A DNA stretch of 64,000 bases from Tethya wilhelma (lineage: Eukaryota > Porifera > Demospongiae > Tethyida > Tethyidae), in contig CAXIPT010000001.1 of assembly GCA_964030475.1 (NCBI GenBank), forward strand, positions 17,582,514-17,646,513, written 5' to 3'. A program made the position numbers and the translations under genes. This document shows, piece by piece, positions 59,294 to 64,000 of the stretch; the stretch's first letter is position 1; each line of letters starts with the position of its first letter. Under the pieces are notes generated by a model. It had not been told where the DNA came from. It searched no databases and was given only the letters and a program-made list of their open reading frames with translations.

Positions 59294-59332
59294 ATCATCA
59301 CAGAAGCCAACCGAGGGTGCATTGGACATGGG
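58135..59332 (+). CDS. Ectonucleoside triphosphate diphosphohydrolase (CD39 family), N-terminal half, cut mid-exon
   Basis: ENTPDs hydrolyse extracellular ATP and ADP. Exons 58135-58275, 58387-58504, 58705-59027 and 59304-59332 join in phase. An N-terminal membrane span covers about residues 15-40 (VPAASLTLVIIFGVGIFLLP). ACR1 is YGIIIDAGSSHTTTYLYKW, ACR2 is VFLGATAGMRLL, ACR3 is GREEAASGWTTTNYLKG, and the last exon begins KPTEGALDMG, the start of ACR4 (usually GALDLGGAST). The n at 59333 interrupts that motif, and what follows belongs to a different protein family. ACR3 has Ala-Ser where EGxYG is usual. The single N-terminal span and DAGSSHT favour the cell-surface ENTPD1/2/3/8 group. Confidence 0.88.
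59247..59290. repeat. (CA)n microsatellite in the last visible ENTPD intron
   Basis: The CA run lies shortly before the acceptor at 59303 and 43 bp before the n at 59333. Confidence 0.9.
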
Positions 59333-59333
59333 N

Positions 59334-62300
59334 AGTTCTAAGTCTATCAAACAGGCTAGCCACAAATCAGGATGGTGTTTGCAACGCACTCAAGAAGATC
59401 AATTCTTTACTTTGCGATTCCTACATGTGCTTCTCCTGCAACTAGCATTCCGTTTTGCCCTTGCTCCTGACTCCCCAAAAGAAGAAAAGCACAGTAGTCC
59501 AGTTGTTCAGAGAGAGTGTAACGTTTGGAAGAATGGGTCAACTGATGGAGGCATCCACTGGCTAACCATGGATGGAGTTGAAGCCATTGTAGAAGTTGTG
59601 GAACAGAGCACAGCTGTGACAGTGGTGGTTGGGTGCCAAGAAGGAGAAGAGATGGTTGGTGTTAAACTTCGCTCTGATTTGATAAGAATGATTTTGGATA
59701 TAAAAAAAAAATACTCAGGAGCAGTTAAAGTAAGTGAGTTCTTTATCAATCCATCAGATTTAGATGACTACCCACTAAGGAAACTCAACGAGCTTTCAAT
59801 ATTCAGCATTAAGACAATAGCAAAGGCTGTCTCTGATACCAAGAAGCCTCGAAAATATCTAACTCGTAAGCAAGACTCTAAATCAGAGTTTATCAAGTTA
59901 GATACCTTGCTCTACTTTGAGCCATTCTCATTTCTTGGTTTTGATATTCTCACAAAATTGTTTGATGAATCAAATGACAGGAAAGAACTAGATGCACAAT
60001 TCTTAAACAAGCTTAGCGAAGCAATGCAAGGTAATCATAATATGTATACTGTAGTTAGTGAACTCCAACAAAGTTTGAGCCTTCATGATCATGATCAAGA
60101 GAATTTGAAAGCCAAATCTTTGAGACTCAATGCTGTTCATAGTTACTCTCCTTCTGTTCGTGATGATCCTGCTCATCGCTGTTATCTAATATTAAAGAAA
60201 CATGATAATCACACCTACAGTGCTCTCAGATCAGCACTGAGCAAGTTTAGTGTGTTTTGTGGCAGGAATCCACTGGTGAGTTAATTATTTGTCATATTAT
60301 GCACGAATTTTTTATCATCAGTGATCCTGAGGTATGTATAGTGATGCATGCAATGATGCACTGATTCTTTTTCGTGTAACCTATAACTTTTCCATAATCA
60401 TAAATATTATTCAGTATAATAACAGATGGTAGATACATGTTTTGTTGTTTTTTTGTTGTTTTTTGCTGTGGTAATTTTATGCCAGAGCATGAAAGGTAAT
60501 ATGTGCATATTATGCATGTATGACTGTCATCTTTAGCCTAGTTCCCAGTCTCTCCTCCTCATACCTGAGTAGTAACCACTACTACTCAGGGTGACTTTTC
60601 ATGTACAACTGTACAGCATGTGGGACTTTTCCACATGTACAGATACCAAGTCGTCATGGAGACTCCTACACATCATAATATTATAATACATTCATATATG
60701 TATGAAGAGTCTTTATGAATGTGGTAGTAATCATAATGTATACATGCAGTGCAATGCTGTGTAATCCTTGCAATTGTGTCTTTCATGTTCTAAAAAATTT
60801 AATTACATACATGCATGATCCATGAATATTTAATGGTCATATAGATCAGTGCATATAGGTGGTGATCAGTGTGTAGCTATGTTTGTTGGTTTTTTTTTTA
60901 AATCTTGTTAACTATTGGATCAATTCAATTGCTTGAATTTACACTGACAATATCTCTTGTACATGCAGGAGATAGCAGAAGTCACTACCCCAATCAGGAA
61001 GCTTCTAGACCACACTAATCCACTCAATCCCTATATTGACAGTCCTACAGGAAAATCAGATGACAATCATCTGGCTGCAGGTATAACTATGTATCACTGA
61101 CTGATGTCCAAAGCATGTCTGCCTATTTAGTGCCTAATTAGGCTATACCATAGATATTAGAAGTCTTTACTATCTCTCCTTATACTGGCTGATACCAATA
61201 CCAAACTGAATTCCATTTTCTTGGCAAGATTCACGGCACCACTTGTGGTCTGAGGGACCTCTTACACTGGTGACATCACCATTCATTTTCATTTTCATGT
61301 GCACTTTTGTGCTGCCATTGTAATATATAGCCCAATGGTTTGAATTTCCCCAGCCACTGCATGATTGAGTGTTCTAAGTTTTGTAATTATACAACCACAG
61401 GATGTTGTGGTTAGTGGTGCTTACCCTCTGCTTTGGAGTAACATAATGATATCAATAAGTCTTCATTACTGCAATATTTATTGACTGAGGGATTTTTTTG
61501 TACTGCACAATGTGTCATTGTGGCATGTTCAGAAAAAAAAATGTGGGGAGGTATGTAACTGTTACAGTATGGAAATTTTTTAACAGGTTGTCATACTCAT
61601 TTTTACAAGTCTAAGTTCAAAAAATCTTGGATAAGTGTCAACCATTTTTTTGTGTTGATTCCGCATGAAATTATAATTCTACACATACAAAAATTTCAAA
61701 CTTGGTGTGCACAATTAGTATGTGATGAGATATAAAACTGCAACAAATTTCAGATTCCAATTTTGTACAAATTGTATAATATAAATTTGTGTTATTTTAA
61801 CCTTTGGCTGACTGGCTGGCTGTTATATGCCATTTATTTTCAAGAATGACGAGACTCTGGAGCTGCCATTCTTCACAAGATCTTAATTGTAATAGACAAA
61901 CAGAGAGACACGTACACAAAACGACTAATAACTCTGTATGCACTGAGAGTTAAAGCATCACAAATTCTATACTACCAGAAGCCATACAAGATTGGCACCT
62001 GAAATTAACGTTGTTGTGGTTTTACATCTCATATACCGTATAGCGGGTAAATTTGGTAAGAAATAAATTTGGCAAATTAGCAAATTATTTTGCAAATCGC
62101 CAAATTAAAAATCGCTAAATTATTGTATAATTATAAACAAAGCAGTGTGTGGAATTAATTTTGCCAAATTATAATTAAATCAGCAAAATCATCAAACATG
62201 CTAAAATGGGAATTTGCCAATTTAAGCCTGCCAAATTTACCCGCTATACGGTAGTACAGTGCACATCAAGTTTAAAACTGGAATAATAATAATAACTATA

Positions 62301-62949
62301 ATGCCGTAACTTTTTTGGTGGATGACTGTATGCATATGTTGCTTTGATCTACAATTATGGAATGACTCCCATAATATTATACTTGTAGTACTGTAGATCA
62401 TTTTTTTACTCACTTGACAGGTTATGATAACCAACACTCAGAAAGTACAGATTGTGACTACGGTATATCTTTGCTACCAAAAAAATGTAAGCCACTAATA
62501 ATAAGATCTGCCTGCGGTTAGTACATGTAGTTATATAGTAAATCTTATTAATACTTCAAAATTTAGCCATGCAGTATATTCATAACTGTTTTATTTCAGC
62601 TGACAGACCCTCATTGAAAGACCTTCAACTACTGAAATGCCGAGGTGGAAGGAGACTGAGAGTCATTGATACTGTAGCTGCTGATTGGAAGCCTCTTGCT
62701 GTTTCCCTGGGCTTTGAAGGACCTGCCATAGAGTGTATAGAGATGGAATCACTCTCAAAACCTATAGACGCCTGTTATCGGGTGTTTACCAAGTGGCTAG
62801 ATGGTGGTGATGGTCTGTGTGAACCAGTCACCTGGGCTACACTCATTGAGTGTCTAACAGATACTGGGTTGATGGACATTGCTGAACAATTGGAAGAAAT
62901 CACACAATCAGTAAGCATTCGCAAGCTCTTGATAACTGACACTAAATGA
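59334..62949 (+). CDS. COR-type (Roco-like) protein C-terminus with death domain
   Basis: Four exons join in phase: 59334-60275 (5' end cut by the n), 60969-61080, 62421-62462 and 62600-62949. The first begins inside a region reading FFTLRFLHVLLLQLAFRFAL followed by RECNVWKNG and VEAIVEVVEQSTAVTVVVGC. This is like the end of the COR segment of Roco/MFHAS1-type GTPases. A helical linker of about 200 residues follows. The last exon encodes a death domain of about 90 residues (LRVIDTVAADWKPLAVSLGF, then AIECIEMES, CYRVFTKWLDGGDGL and TWATLIECLTDTGLMDIAEQ). Roco proteins ending in a death domain occur in invertebrates and would link GTPase signalling to death/innate pathways. The LRR and GTPase parts are not in the window. 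The COR call is less sure than the death domain. Confidence 0.75.
62034..62253. mobile_element. MITE with 23-bp terminal inverted repeats (TACCGTATAGCGGGTAAATTTGG)
   Basis: The left end TACCGTATAGCGGGTAAATT and the reverse complement of the right end agree for about 23 bp. Repeated internal caaatt / aatttg motifs fill the 220-bp body. It lies in an intron of the COR/death-domain gene and encodes nothing. Confidence 0.85.
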
Positions 62950-63264
62950 CTATAATTGACACTGAGCTTGAACATTTATTCATCCTTATAATAGGTTTAT
63001 AATTGAAAGTATCATTGTGACAATATCAGTGACCAATCATCACTGCATGTTCCAGACTGTGCTGCACTAGCTAGCTATAACTAGTAATATTAATTATCTA
63101 ATATACAAATAATTACAATTGTATGCTTATTTTATTAATTTTTTTTTAGTTTTGTGACTATAATAATAATTATTATTATCATGTATGTATGTTTTACTAT
63201 AATTTCCAGTATAGGTTTGACTGAATGACAAAAAAATTTAAAGCTGCATGAATTTGCCAAAAAT
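62950..63264. other. Spacer between converging gene ends
   Basis: This 315-bp AT-rich interval separates the stop codons of the death-domain gene and the DDX28-like gene. Only short TAA/TTA repeats are visible. Confidence 0.5.
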
Positions 63265-64000
63265 TTACAATCCAATAATTCTCTTTGTTTGTACAAGATC
63301 TGATCTGTCACCACTGGTGCCAGTATTGTCATGATAATCAACCACAGGGACATGTTGTGATGATGACTGCAAGTGTTCAACTACTCTCTTGTTCACAATG
63401 GCATTCCTCTTCTCAGACGCATTCTATACAAATAGTTAAACAACCACAACAGTAAAGATACCAAAATTAGATTAGGATTCAATCACTCAAATTCACTGAT
63501 GTTTGCCTTACTTTTATTTGCATTGCCATTCGTACATCTCTCTTGTGTGTCATGAATGAAGTAGCCTTGCATTTGGCGGCCGTGGAGCCCACTCTACCTG
63601 TCCTCCCAACTCTATGGAGATAGTCTGCCAGTGTGAGGGGAAAGTCAAACAGGATCACATGGCCTACCTGAAACAGAAATAATGAATTTAGTTGCAACAC
63701 ATTTAGTTTGTTAGTGTAAGCATTTCTCCTTACGTGGCTTGAATCGATTCCTCTGGATGCAATATCTGTGCACACAAGAACTCTCGACGAACTGCTTTGT
63801 TGAAATTCTTTCAAAATGTTCTTCCGATCCTTTCAGTGGCAAAAGAAACAAAACACAGTCTCAATACATGTAGTCCACAAACTAGAAAACTATTGACAAC
63901 ATGGCTGTTGTTAGTGTACAGTGTGTATGGTTCCACTAACCACGGGTGAGAATCCACCGTGAAGTTTGATAACAGGTATGTTGTTGTTTGCCAGATAGTG
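63265..64000 (-). CDS. DEAD-box RNA helicase, DDX28-like, C-terminal part
   Basis: Four exons join in phase: 64000-63941 (runs off the window), 63829-63734, 63667-63512 and 63423-63265. They encode [16 protein letters not shown] (motif IV region), then [20 protein letters not shown] (motif V), then [20 protein letters not shown] with GRVGS (motif VI) and [17 protein letters not shown]. The FDFPxTLxDYxHRxGRxGRVGS plus SFVTHxxDV pattern is closest to DDX28, the mitochondrial helicase acting in mitoribosome assembly. Other DEAD-box groups remain possible because the N-terminal motifs are outside the window. The tail after motif VI is short, about 60 residues. Confidence 0.85.

Overview
This 64 kb window is animal nuclear DNA, most likely from a demosponge. 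The gene set is metazoan: RalGAP beta, golgin-84, Sly1, alpha-SNAP, PrimPol, IkappaB, ENTPD and mitochondrial L11. Alongside it are families typical of sponge gene catalogues, such as a COR-type protein ending in a death domain, a CapA-like phosphoesterase-fold protein and a secreted beta-helix-like protein. Genes are intron-rich and closely packed. Introns are full of (CA)n, (CT)n and (GT)n microsatellites, which often sit directly against the splice acceptor. The species cannot be fixed from sequence alone. All gene models here were built by hand from splice sites, phase and protein recall; no search was run.

Layout, left to right. A partial beta-helix-like secreted protein occupies 1-1435 (-). 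The Sly1/SCFD1 gene (-) lies in two pieces at 1765-3027 and 4820-5655. Between the pieces are the 3' exon of a His/Ser/Pro-rich (cyclin-T-like?) gene (+) and the 3' exon of an ankyrin gene (-). RALGAPB (+) fills 5910-30896 in 20 exons with unbroken phase. An IkappaB/Cactus gene (+) follows at 31452-33812. NAA40 (-, 35135-39530) is head-to-head with a RAD51AP1-like gene (+, 39741-42163). Next come a CapA-like gene fragment (-, 42397-43611) and a WAT1/EamA-type transporter fragment (-, 43950-45401). The transporter is head-to-head with golgin-84 (+, 45600-50663). PRIMPOL (-, 50905-54276) is head-to-head with MRPL11 (+, 54363-55055). Then come alpha-SNAP without its N-terminus (-, 55349-57438), a short N-terminal exon of unknown identity (-, 57569-57652), ENTPD without its C-terminal half (+, 58135-59332), a COR/death-domain protein C-terminus (+, 59334-62949) and a DDX28-like helicase (-, 63265-64000).

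Two themes stand out. First, genes repeatedly share short divergent promoters of 86 to 255 bp (SCFD1/RALGAPB, NAA40/RAD51AP1-like, transporter/golgin-84, PRIMPOL/MRPL11). Second, single 'n' characters, nearly all beside microsatellites, mark contig joins. Several joins break genes: ENTPD is cut inside an exon and runs into another gene, alpha-SNAP and NAA40 lose exons, and golgin-84 carries a 389-bp-offset duplication. The Sly1 gene is interrupted by the ends of two unrelated genes. These should be read as probable assembly faults before any biological story is built on them.

Functionally the window holds vesicle-traffic genes (SCFD1, golgin-84, alpha-SNAP, RalGAP beta), genome maintenance genes (PRIMPOL, RAD51AP1-like), innate signalling genes (IkappaB, COR-death protein), an N-terminal acetyltransferase, mitochondrial gene expression genes (MRPL11, DDX28-like) and purinergic signalling (ENTPD). 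Non-coding DNA holds several terminal-inverted-repeat MITE-like elements, a dispersed short palindromic family, and two large near-identical tandem duplications.
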